This document shows, one piece after another, positions 17,954 to 26,190 of a stretch of DNA of 39,637 nt. The notes beneath the pieces are model-generated. The model searched no databases, had not been told where the DNA came from, and saw only the letters and a list, made by a program, of their open reading frames with translations. Source of the stretch: an uncultured Clostridia bacterium (GTDB taxonomy: Bacteria; Bacillota; Clostridia; Oscillospirales; Acutalibacteraceae); NCBI GenBank assembly GCA_944385105.1, contig CALWVR010000019.1, forward strand, positions 1 to 39,637. The letters are read 5' to 3'. Every line of letters begins with the position of its first letter. Position 1 is the stretch's first letter. Both the position numbers and the translations under genes were made by a program.

Positions 17954-19771
17954 TTATTGTTCGTCTGTAGGTAATTTAATTAAATCTCCAAAAAATCTAT
18001 TGTATTTTATAGGGCGCCAGGACATATATCCAGAAGCACTACTAAAAGTTAGTTCTCCAAATTTTAAAGTACCATCATTTAGTCTATAAAAATCCACTCT
18101 AACATGTTTAAATCCTTTACTTAATTTCTTGGCAGCTTCCAAAAGTTCATTAAAATTATCAGGTCGTTCAATAGCTTTATCATTTTTTTTATGACTGTAA
18201 ACAAAAGGTTGCAGTTTCCAATCATTGTCATAAAATGACATTTTTAGTGATTTATTTCTTTCTGAAAGAAACATTGTATAATAAGGTTTTCCGTCAAAGC
18301 ACCATACTTTGTAATCATATAGATCTGAGCCATCATTTTCTAAATATTCTTCTGCTATAATTTTAGGTTTTATATTTTTATATTGAAGTTCTAGCCCTGA
18401 ACAGTATGCAAAATTAGTTTTTAACCACTTATTAAATTTTTTTCTTGCATCTTCTTTGTCAAAGTTTTTTTTGTCTCTTACTATTATGTTAAAGGCACAT
18501 CCATGATTTGCCTTTAACACAAATTTATCCGGTAATTTATCAAAGTCTATCTCATCAAAATTGTCCCAAACACCTAGAAGCTTCACTAAATATTTTTCTC
18601 CAATTTTATCTTTAACATAGTCTCTAACTAAATATTTATCCGCTAATTTAGTTTTTAGTTCATCCATATCATTTAATTTAAGCCATTGCACTTTTTCAGT
18701 ATATGTCTTTGGATGCTCTAAGTTTAATTCTGATTTCATTTTTTCTTTATACCATTTTTTTAGTGCTTCTGGATATTTATCTTCTGGTAAAGATGAAAAA
18801 TAGTCATACCAAAATTGTCTTCTTATTTCATTAAAAAATTTAGTTTTTCTAGCATACTTCCACCAGTATTCTGCCATGTTGGATTCTTCATCATTCCAAG
18901 GTTTTAATTTGCAAGCATAGTGCAAAATAGCAGGTGAAGAAGCTGCTTCATTCCACTCTGTTTGAGAATAACAATTTTGAAATTTTTTACTTTTAATATA
19001 TGTATTTGGATTTGTTAAATTATATACTGTCATCGTATTATATTTAAGAGGAAGGATTTTTATGTTATTATAGCAAACTGCATTTATGGTATCTTGGTCT
19101 GGGCAGTTTAATTTTTCTTCTTTATTAATAGTATTTTCTATAAACTCTGAAAATTTATCTTCCAATTTATCCTCTCTCATTTTCTTTAAATTAATCAAAA
19201 GAACACCTGAATTTATGTATTGCTTCATATCAGGAATTTTTAAAAGTTTTGCATATCTCTCTCCCGCAATTTGTATTCCTGCCGCTTTTACCCCTGCTAA
19301 ATAGTAGTTGTCCAAATTTACATTATATAATTCTGATAAGTCTTTTTCTACTATTGTGTCCCCATCTAAATAAATACATTTATCTTCTTTTAAAATGCTA
19401 GGTAAACTTAGTCTATAATACATAGGAGTAGTTATCCTAGTTCCGACCTCTTTATTTCCAGCGTATGCATTTCCCATATTGATAAACTTAAATTCACAAT
19501 TATTAGAATATTTCTTTTTTAAAGTTAGAAACTTTTGAGTGTTTTCTTCTGTAAAGTCTCCTGAAACCAACAAATTGTAATTATAAACTGTATTTTTGTC
19601 TGCATTTTCAAGCATTGAGGTTATTGCAACAATAGTTGGTAGTACATAATTATTATCAGTTGCCATGGCAATAGGAATAACATGGGATTCTTCTGCATTT
19701 ACGTCCATACTTGTAGGCACTGAAATCAATAAGCTAAAACTACATAAAATTGATAATAAAAATTTCCTCAT
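17954..19771 (-). CDS. Exported GT8 glycosyltransferase / TupA-like ATP-grasp fusion
   Basis: This is a 605-residue protein. I chose the ATG at 19771 because GGAGG lies 9 bases upstream; the frame is open 11 codons further up. Residues 1-26 form a Sec signal peptide (MRKFLLSILC..., cleavage after VNA). Residues about 31-295 are a GT8 glycosyltransferase: IPIAMATDNNY, the metal-binding DGD at 136-138 and the terminal HYACKLKPW. Residues about 315-605 resemble the TupA-like ATP-grasp family (FWYDYFSSLP, HPKTYTEKVQWLKL, FVLKANHGC, YDYKVWCFDGKPYY), known from teichuronopeptide-type wall polymers. It is the last gene of a five-gene operon whose products are all predicted to be exported. UDP-sugar and ATP use outside the cell is puzzling. 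Confidence 0.85.
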   Translation of the reverse strand: MRKFLLSILCSFSLLISVPTSMDVNAEESHVIPIAMATDNNYVLPTIVAITSMLENADKNTVYNYNLLVSGDFTEENTQKFLTLKKKYSNNCEFKFINMGNAYAGNKEVGTRITTPMYYRLSLPSILKEDKCIYLDGDTIVEKDLSELYNVNLDNYYLAGVKAAGIQIAGERYAKLLKIPDMKQYINSGVLLINLKKMREDKLEDKFSEFIENTINKEEKLNCPDQDTINAVCYNNIKILPLKYNTMTVYNLTNPNTYIKSKKFQNCYSQTEWNEAASSPAILHYACKLKPWNDEESNMAEYWWKYARKTKFFNEIRRQFWYDYFSSLPEDKYPEALKKWYKEKMKSELNLEHPKTYTEKVQWLKLNDMDELKTKLADKYLVRDYVKDKIGEKYLVKLLGVWDNFDEIDFDKLPDKFVLKANHGCAFNIIVRDKKNFDKEDARKKFNKWLKTNFAYCSGLELQYKNIKPKIIAEEYLENDGSDLYDYKVWCFDGKPYYTMFLSERNKSLKMSFYDNDWKLQPFVYSHKKNDKAIERPDNFNELLEAAKKLSKGFKHVRVDFYRLNDGTLKFGELTFSSASGYMSWRPIKYNRFFGDLIKLPTDEQ

Positions 19772-19790
19772 TACCATATTCCTCCAAAAA

Positions 19791-20876
19791 TTACTTTTTA
19801 TCATAAGATCGAATAATTTCTTTATACCTATGTTCTGCTGTTTGTTCTAGAAATATTTGCGCTACTCTTTTTAAACAAGCATTTTGTAAATTGTCTAGGC
19901 GTGATCTCACATTATATTCTTCTAATTTCTGCCTAACCATATTAAATGCATCAATATAAATGTTTTTATAGTCTTTAAATCTTAAAATATTATAATTTGA
20001 TAACTTTATAAACGCTTTAATAAAAGAATCCTGTAAATCATTATATTTATTTTCTTTAACTAACCAATCGTGTAACTTTGAAGAAGCCTCTAAAAAACAA
20101 AACGGTGATTTATATAAAGCAGAATGCAAATTTATACCATGGTTTATCCTTTGTGTATACAACACCTTATCAACAGTTGTTATTTTATTTGCTTTTACTA
20201 AGCTTGCATAAACGAAAAAGTAGTCATTGCACCTTTCTATCTCTTGAAAAGATAAATTATTGTTTACTATTAGGTCTCGTTTGAACATTTTGTTCCATGC
20301 TACTGTATTTGTAAATTGAAAAAAGTCTTTGGGAATGTCTTTATATGAAAATACTTCTTTGTCAGGAACTAAAGAAAAATCTAGTAACCTTTTTTCAACA
20401 AAAATTTTATTTTTTTTAACATCTTCTCTTGCTGCACTACATACACAAACATCTGCATCCTTGGAAACAATCTTCCTATACATTAACTCCAAGTAATCAG
20501 GTTCAGCATAATCATCAGAATCAACAAAAACAAAATATTTCCCCCTCGCAATTTTTATTGCTACATTTCTTGCTACACCTGCACCCTTATTTTTCTGAGT
20601 TATAACCTTTACCCTAAAATCCTTTTTCTCATACTCTTTCAATATTTTAGACGACATGTCTGTAGAACCATCATCAACGCAAATAATTTCAATATTCTTT
20701 AAAGTTTGGTTAACTATGCTATCCATGCATTCTCTTAAATATGGCTCAGCATTATATACTGGAATAATCACTGATACCTTTGGTATAACACCTTTGTTCT
20801 CTAATGCAAAAGCACTTAAGGAGATAACTGACATAAACATTATTAATAAAGTCCACGCTGAGACAAACTTTTTTAT
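19791..20876 (-). CDS. GT2 glycosyltransferase with signal peptide (ATA/ATT start)
   Basis: This is a GT2-family enzyme of about 361 residues: KVSVIIPVYNAEPYLRECMD, VDDGSTD and the DSDDY acceptor/metal motif. The first ATG (20840) has no binding site and would split a hydrophobic segment. The open frame continues upstream through IKKFVSAWTLLIMFMS to ATA (20876) or ATT (20879), with GAGGAGGG about 6 or 3 bases before them. From there the N-terminus is a textbook signal peptide ending SAFA. I therefore annotate from the ATA, accepting that the exact initiation codon is uncertain. It lies between the dehydrogenase and the GT8 fusion, with a 19-base gap to the latter. Confidence 0.8.
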   Translation of the reverse strand: MKKFVSAWTLLIMFMSVISLSAFALENKGVIPKVSVIIPVYNAEPYLRECMDSIVNQTLKNIEIICVDDGSTDMSSKILKEYEKKDFRVKVITQKNKGAGVARNVAIKIARGKYFVFVDSDDYAEPDYLELMYRKIVSKDADVCVCSAAREDVKKNKIFVEKRLLDFSLVPDKEVFSYKDIPKDFFQFTNTVAWNKMFKRDLIVNNNLSFQEIERCNDYFFVYASLVKANKITTVDKVLYTQRINHGINLHSALYKSPFCFLEASSKLHDWLVKENKYNDLQDSFIKAFIKLSNYNILRFKDYKNIYIDAFNMVRQKLEEYNVRSRLDNLQNACLKRVAQIFLEQTAEHRYKEIIRSYDKK

Positions 20877-20926
20877 AATTATCCCTCCTCATATTTAGCA
20901 AATATTACTTTCAAACTTATAACATA

Positions 20927-22219
20927 CTAGTCTCTACGATAAACGTCTCTTGTATATACCTTCTCCTTCACATCATCCAAATTATTATCATATCTATTCG
21001 TAATTATAATATCAGATTGTTCTTTAAATCTTTCTAGATCTTTTACAACTTCACTATCCAAGAATTTTTCTGATTCTAAAATTGGTTCATATATTATTAT
21101 AGGTACATTATTCTCCTTTATTTTTTTAGCTACATCTATAATTGCACTCTGCCTAAAATTGTCAGACCCTGATTTCATTTCGAGCTTGTAAATCCCAATC
21201 GTCTTTGGATTTTTCTTTAATATACTATCAGCAATAAAGTTTTTCCTAGTTTCATTTGAATCAACAATAGCCTTTATAATATTATTAGGAACATTTTTAA
21301 AATTAGCGAGAAGTTGTTTAGTATCCTTTGGAAAACAATAACCCCCATATCCAAAAGACGGATTGTTATAATGATTTCCGATTCTTGAATCCAACCCAAC
21401 ACCATCTATAATTTGCTTAGTATTAAGATTATTCTTTTCACAGTATATATCAAGTTCATTAAAATAAGCTACTCTAAGCGCAAGATAAGCATTTGCAAAA
21501 AGTTTAATTGCCTCAGCTTCTGTACATGACGTCAAAAGAATAGGCACGTCTTCTTTCTTAGCTCCTTGCTTTAAAAGCTGCGTGAAGGTCTCTGTTGATT
21601 CTTTTATATTCTTATCTTCTAAATTGCATCCTGCTATGATTCTAGACGGGTATAAATTATCATATAATGCTTTTCCTTCCCTCAAAAACTCAGGGGAAAA
21701 TATTATATTCTTATCATCATATCTTTCTTTAATTAATTCAGTAAATCCCATCGGAACAGTGGATTTTATTACTATAGTTGCTTTTTGATTTATCTTTCTT
21801 GCATTTTCAATAACACTTTCTACAATAGAAGTATCAAAAAAATCTTTTTCTGGTTCATAATTAGTAGGAACAGCTACAATTATATAGTCAGCGTAACTAT
21901 AAGCTACATCTTCATTATTAGTAGCAACCAAATTTAGATTTTTATTTTTTAAATAATCTTTAATCTCCTCATCTTCTATTGGAGACTGTCTTTTATTTAT
22001 CATTTCCACTTTTTCAGTGTCTACATCCAATGCACACACTTCATTATTTTGAGCAAGCAATACACTGTTAGATAATCCTACATATCCAATTCCCACAACA
22101 GTTATTTTCTTCTTGTCAGTATTTAAACTTTCACAAGCAAATACAGTAGCATTACCTAATTCCGAGAGCAGAATAATAAATAGTAAAAGGCAACATAAAA
22201 TCTTGTTTTTTTCTTTCAT
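20927..22219 (-). CDS. ugd: UDP-glucose 6-dehydrogenase with signal peptide
   Basis: This 430-residue protein is closely similar to streptococcal HasB-type enzymes, which oxidise UDP-glucose to UDP-glucuronate with two NAD+. Seen: the Rossmann motif VGIGYVGLS (42-50), [44 protein letters not shown], the catalytic Cys295 in [12 protein letters not shown], and the HasB-like end [10 protein letters not shown]. Before the Rossmann fold lie about 30 extra residues, [20 protein letters not shown] then LGNATVFA, a signal peptide by every visible criterion. The only Met before the NAD motif is this start, so the extension cannot be avoided. The ATG follows AAAGG by 10 bases. An exported dehydrogenase of this type is unexpected. 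Confidence 0.92.
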   Translation of the reverse strand: MKEKNKILCCLLLFIILLSELGNATVFACESLNTDKKKITVVGIGYVGLSNSVLLAQNNEVCALDVDTEKVEMINKRQSPIEDEEIKDYLKNKNLNLVATNNEDVAYSYADYIIVAVPTNYEPEKDFFDTSIVESVIENARKINQKATIVIKSTVPMGFTELIKERYDDKNIIFSPEFLREGKALYDNLYPSRIIAGCNLEDKNIKESTETFTQLLKQGAKKEDVPILLTSCTEAEAIKLFANAYLALRVAYFNELDIYCEKNNLNTKQIIDGVGLDSRIGNHYNNPSFGYGGYCFPKDTKQLLANFKNVPNNIIKAIVDSNETRKNFIADSILKKNPKTIGIYKLEMKSGSDNFRQSAIIDVAKKIKENNVPIIIYEPILESEKFLDSEVVKDLERFKEQSDIIITNRYDNNLDDVKEKVYTRDVYRRD

Positions 22220-22242
22220 AAATGATATACCTTTCTAAATTC

Positions 22243-23256
22243 TTAAATTTTTGACCATTTGTGTAACAATAATTTTTCATATTTACTAAGTTTTTGAATA
22301 TTCCTCTGATTACATACTTTGTCCCCTAAAATATCTTTTAGTGCTTTGCTATAATATATTTGATCATAAAAATTCAGTCTGTCAAATACTCTATTAATCA
22401 TAAAACTAACCTTTTTTAGTAACCAGTACGAATATTTTTCAATATATCCATTTAACTTCCAATTTTCACATACAAAACTCGCATAAAACAATACATGATC
22501 TGCCTTTTTCTTCAAATTCGATGAGGTTTGAATAGATCCTGATCTTTTTCTTTGATAATGATAAAACTTATTAGAGATACACCGTATACATTTTGCCTTA
22601 GGTAATACAATGCTATTAAAGCACTCATCATGGTAGCACTTTGAGTCTTCTGGAATTTTAAAATCATTTTCAACTAAAAATGATCTTTTATATAATTTGT
22701 TCCAAAGCATCATTGCACCAGACAAATTAAGTGCTTCAAATCCATTAGTGCAAATTGTATCTGGAGTAGAAAATTTTTCTTCTCCAAACATCAAAACATC
22801 TACGTCTAATTCTTTAGCTTTTTTATAACTAATTTCATATGCATTTAAGTCAATTGTATCATCAGAGTCAATAAAAGCTATATAATCTCCACTAGCAATC
22901 TGTATCCCTGCGTTTCTTGCAGCTGCTGCACCATTATTTTCTTGATGTATAATTTTTATCCTAAAATCTTCTTTACCATATTTCTTTAAAATTTCTAAAG
23001 AGTCATCAGTTGAACCATCATCAATACAAATTACTTCTAGTTCAATTAAAGACTGCTTAAGCACAGAGTCTAAGCAGCCTTTAAGATAGTTCGATGCATT
23101 ATAAACTGGAATTATCACTGAAACTTTTGGTGAACCAACATTATTTGATTGAACAATATAAGAAAATAAAAGATTTGTAATACTTAAAAGTAGAAAAACT
23201 GATATTAACCTCTTTAAAATTTTTCTTATAAAGTTTGGTTCAATCTTAATAACCAT
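22243..23256 (-). CDS. GT2 glycosyltransferase with N-terminal membrane/signal segment
   Basis: This 337-residue GT2 enzyme has KVSVIIPVYNASNYLKGCLD, DDGSTDDS (79-86) and DSDDT (130-134), and a typical GT2 tail with HYQRKRSGS. Residues 1-37 are basic (IRKILKR) followed by a hydrophobic stretch (LISVFLLLSITNLLFSYIV), so the catalytic domain should sit outside the membrane, anchored or released. The ATG overlaps the end of the upstream surface-protein gene by 11 bases and lacks its own binding site, which suggests translational coupling. It is paralogous to the product of 19791-20876. The sugar and acceptor are unknown. Confidence 0.85.
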   Translation of the reverse strand: MVIKIEPNFIRKILKRLISVFLLLSITNLLFSYIVQSNNVGSPKVSVIIPVYNASNYLKGCLDSVLKQSLIELEVICIDDGSTDDSLEILKKYGKEDFRIKIIHQENNGAAAARNAGIQIASGDYIAFIDSDDTIDLNAYEISYKKAKELDVDVLMFGEEKFSTPDTICTNGFEALNLSGAMMLWNKLYKRSFLVENDFKIPEDSKCYHDECFNSIVLPKAKCIRCISNKFYHYQRKRSGSIQTSSNLKKKADHVLFYASFVCENWKLNGYIEKYSYWLLKKVSFMINRVFDRLNFYDQIYYSKALKDILGDKVCNQRNIQKLSKYEKLLLHKWSKI

Positions 23257-24574
23257 ACATATCTGTAGTAAAACTATCAGAAGAAGCTATGTTACCATAA
23301 GAATCGTATAGAGTTACATTATATGTTGTATCATCATCTAAATTTAATTCACTAAAAGTATATACAGTGGTTGGACTTGAAACACTTTGCTCAGCAATTA
23401 CAATATCACTAGCATCAGCTAAAATTAGTCTTCCTTCCCAACCATTTAAAATTTCACTGCAAGTGACAGACACTCTATCTCCATCAACTTCAATGGTCTC
23501 AATAGTTGGAGCATCATAACTGACTTCAAAAGATACATTTATTTCAGAAGGATTTCCTCCCAAGACAATGTTTAAATTTGCAGTAATTTCTTGTTTAATT
23601 TCTGCAGCACTAGCTATATTTGAATTAATATAAATAATTTGTGTTAGAATTCCAAAACAAAGAGCTATAGTTAGTATTTTACGAGCTTTATTTTTAAATT
23701 TAAAAGCAAGTAAGAATGAAATTACTAAAATCATAGAAAGTAATAATATTAAAGAGCCAGTTATATCTCCAGTTTTTACACTTTCCACTTTACTTTCTGC
23801 CTTTTGTTTATCTTCTTGTGTTAAAGGATCCATTAAAGCATATGGACTAAAGTGATTAGTATTAAAAGTTACATATTTAATACCATCAATCGTCTTGTAA
23901 TTTTCTTCAAATTGCTCATCCACACCGGCAGAAACAAAGAATACTTCTAATTCCTCATATCCCCAGCCCTCTGGTGCTTGTAAATAAACTGTTACAGAGC
24001 CATCTAACTGGTCATATAAACTTCCATCTGGTTTTCTTAATGCCAAATTTAAAAATGCAATATGTCTTATTCTGTCCTTGGCATCAGTTTGCTCTAAATA
24101 TGTAGCATAATTAGGATCACTTTCTTGAACTATTGTAGCTTCCAATTGAGAGCCTGGTTCGACTATACCTTGAACTGCTTTAATCCCAACCTTGAGGTCT
24201 TGTCCATTTAAATTAACACTTGTCCAATTTTCAAAGCTAGCATCTACTGTTGCCTCTTTTTCAATTGTCACATTAGCATTTGCTTCTAAAGTAGATGGTA
24301 AAACAATAGGTTCACTTGAAAGTCCTTCAGGTAAATTTACATTTACGTCGTTTAAGCCTACATTATAATTGTTTGTATTTTCTAAATTAACTTCCAATTT
24401 TACAGCTTCGCCTATTTCATAACTGTCTTTGTCAGTTGAAACGGAAACATTCACTCCACTTACACTCTGAGTCACTGTTGCTGCAAACACACTTTGGTAT
24501 GAAAACGAACTAGCTAAAAGTAATGTTACCATAAACGAAGAACAAACTTTAAAAAAATTTCTTCTTTTTTTCAT
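23246..24574 (-). CDS. Exported two-domain surface protein
   Basis: This 442-residue protein starts 6 bases after AGGAGGG. A signal peptide (1-31, ending SVFA) leads to an Ig/CARDB-like beta domain (DSYEIGEAVKLEVNLEN, LNDVNVNLPEGL) and a second beta region ending in a conserved HFSPYAL. Around 267-326 there are a TGD motif, a hydrophobic helix, a basic KFKNKARK loop, a second helix and a signal-like SNIASAA, so the chain probably crosses the membrane twice. A C-terminal beta domain (about 326-442) ends in DMYGY. No LPXTG is present. It is the first gene of the exported glycosyltransferase operon and could be the scaffold or acceptor of that system. No function is recognised. Confidence 0.75.
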   Translation of the reverse strand: MKKRRNFFKVCSSFMVTLLLASSFSYQSVFAATVTQSVSGVNVSVSTDKDSYEIGEAVKLEVNLENTNNYNVGLNDVNVNLPEGLSSEPIVLPSTLEANANVTIEKEATVDASFENWTSVNLNGQDLKVGIKAVQGIVEPGSQLEATIVQESDPNYATYLEQTDAKDRIRHIAFLNLALRKPDGSLYDQLDGSVTVYLQAPEGWGYEELEVFFVSAGVDEQFEENYKTIDGIKYVTFNTNHFSPYALMDPLTQEDKQKAESKVESVKTGDITGSLILLLSMILVISFLLAFKFKNKARKILTIALCFGILTQIIYINSNIASAAEIKQEITANLNIVLGGNPSEINVSFEVSYDAPTIETIEVDGDRVSVTCSEILNGWEGRLILADASDIVIAEQSVSSPTTVYTFSELNLDDDTTYNVTLYDSYGNIASSDSFTTDMYGY

Positions 24575-24616
24575 TATGTACCCTCCTATAAATATAAATA
24601 TATATTTTTCCTCTTT

Positions 24617-24643
24617 ATTTTAAACAAAAAAAAAAAAAAACAA
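24617..24643 (-). promoter_or_regulatory. Candidate promoter with T15 spacer
   Basis: Reading the minus strand, TTGTTT (24643-24638) is followed by a run of T and then TAAAAT (24622-24617), with a 15-base spacer made almost wholly of the T15 tract at 24640-24626. The normal optimum is 17, so slippage by two bases would switch promoter strength. It lies about 43 bases before the first gene of the exported sugar-enzyme operon. Confidence 0.35.
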
Positions 24644-24730
24644 TGCTTTTTATCAAAATTGACAATTAGAATAAAAAAAAGATATATTAATGAGTACTTT
24701 ACTAAAAATTTTGACTTTTATAATAAAAAA

Positions 24731-24756
24731 AGACACTTATTTTTGAATAAGTGTCT
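24731..24756 (-). terminator. Rho-independent terminator
   Basis: AGACACTTATT (24731-24741) pairs perfectly with AATAAGTGTCT (24746-24756). On the minus strand the stem is followed by TTTTTTTATTATAA, so it ends the transcript carrying the double-glycine peptide gene. Confidence 0.88.
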
Positions 24757-24808
24757 CATAGATAAAATTACTTTTAGTTTATTCATATTAAAACTTCTAA
24801 GCAACTCG

Positions 24809-25012
24809 CTACTTATCAAAAAAATTAAACAAACCAAACAGACTAAACCCTTTTTTTGAATCTTCCTCTGGAGTATTTTCTGAAACTGTTCTACTTGTTT
24901 TTACATAATCAGACAGCCCTTGTCCCCCACTAACCTTTTCTAATTCATCGTCACCTAGACTATTCTCAACATCTATATTTTCATTAGATATATTCTTATT
25001 CTTTCTTTTCAT
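24809..25012 (-). CDS. Double-glycine-leader peptide
   Basis: This is a 67-residue peptide with an excellent binding site (AAGGAGG, 6 bases before the ATG). Its middle, SLGDDELEKVSGG (18-30), matches the double-glycine leaders cleaved by C39 peptidase transporters. The predicted mature part, about 37 residues, is QGLSDYVKTSRTVSENTPEE followed by a basic/hydrophobic end, GFSLFGLFNFFDK. It has no cysteine, so it is not a lanthipeptide core. It may be an unmodified bacteriocin or a signalling peptide. It lies 41 bases after the 218-residue membrane protein gene and before a terminator. No C39 transporter is encoded in this window. Confidence 0.75.
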   Translation of the reverse strand: MKRKNKNISNENIDVENSLGDDELEKVSGGQGLSDYVKTSRTVSENTPEEDSKKGFSLFGLFNFFDK

Positions 25013-25053
25013 AGTTTTACCTCCTTAAAATTACAAATAAATTAAGTAATAGC

Positions 25054-25710
25054 TTATAAATTAAGCATTGGCACACTAAACATTAAAGCAGCAGCATATA
25101 CTACTAAAATTCCAGAGAAAATGAGCATCGTCACCTTCAATTTACTGGATTTAATAGATGACATAAGGCCTAATAAAAAGAGCACCGTAGAGTAAATAAC
25201 AGTTGAAAGTCCCAACACATCACTATGTGAGTTATCTTCTTGCCCTGAATTTAAAAGAGCAGTTCCCTCATCCTTTTTGATCTTTGCGTCATTATAATAA
25301 GAATCCATTAGATCTTGACTTGCAAATGGAGTTGTACCTTCTGGTTGAGTTTTAGCCCAATCTATAGCTGTTTTTAAATCGGTAGACACATTATTTTTCT
25401 CATACATAGCTAACTTATCTTCTAATCTCTTAGTTTCCGCTTCATTATTTGATTTTCTTGCATATTCTATATCATAATTCATATTTAAAATTTCATTATA
25501 TACATTCATATCATTCTCTAGTAGCTGAGCTGCTTGATTATAAAGTGAATTTGATTCGCTTAATATAGTTGTCGCTTGCGTATATTTTGATGATTGTTGG
25601 CCTGAATACAAAGAAGACTGCCACGATGCATATGACGTTAGTAAAGTCGTAATGCCTAACAAAAAGACCGTAATAATATTGGTAACATGGTCGAACTTTT
25701 CCTGTTTCAC
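25054..25710 (-). CDS. Small membrane protein with extracytoplasmic coiled region
   Basis: This 218-residue protein starts at GTG 25710, some 12 bases after AAGGGGGA. It has one hydrophobic helix near residues 11-27 (NIITVFLLGITTLLTSYASW), a long charged coiled-coil-like region (about 35-160) and two helices at the end (about 165-182 and 193-214). This layout recalls proteins of the DUF4337 type, whose role is unknown; that family assignment is tentative. It is co-transcribed with the double-glycine peptide and could be its immunity protein, partner or sensor, by position only. Confidence 0.65.
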   Translation of the reverse strand: MKQEKFDHVTNIITVFLLGITTLLTSYASWQSSLYSGQQSSKYTQATTILSESNSLYNQAAQLLENDMNVYNEILNMNYDIEYARKSNNEAETKRLEDKLAMYEKNNVSTDLKTAIDWAKTQPEGTTPFASQDLMDSYYNDAKIKKDEGTALLNSGQEDNSHSDVLGLSTVIYSTVLFLLGLMSSIKSSKLKVTMLIFSGILVVYAAALMFSVPMLNL

Positions 25711-26190
25711 TTAACTATTATTTCCCCCTTTTAAGTAATTTAAGTTAGTGTTAAATGCATTAACACTTTATATATTATACAATATTTTTCTATATCTGTC
25801 AATAGTTTTTGTAAATATTTTAAATATTTTCCAACGTTAGTTATGATTACAATTTAATAATTTTCTTACTAAAACCAAAAGATCCAGAATTTCTGGACCT
25901 TTTGGTTTTTACAATATTTTAATAAAAATTTGCTTAGTTATGACGTTTTTTGTCTTTCTAGCGCATCTTCAAATAATTATTATTCTCCCTATAGCGCTTT
26001 GATTATTTATATTTACTAGAATACACATATAGTACCAAGTATTTTAACAGCTATTTTAATTACAATAGCCAATATAATATAACAAAAAATTTAAATCTAT
26101 TTTTATTCTTCATTATTTATTGTTCAAAACAACAAAAAAGTTAATTATACTATATATTGACATATATTGTAAAATAAAATAGGATTTTAA
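25711..26190. other. Divergent intergenic region
   Basis: No gene is seen here. It holds the hairpin at 25871-25910 and the start region of the broken Nif11-leader gene, whose weak site AGGAT lies 7 bases before its ATG. Confidence 0.5.
25871..25910. terminator. Strong bidirectional terminator-like hairpin
   Basis: AAAACCAAAAG-TCCAGAA pairs with TTCTGGA-CTTTTGGTTTT, interrupted by a single mismatch, with A and T runs outside. It lies between divergent genes, so it serves no visible gene end and may be left from a lost gene. Confidence 0.75.
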
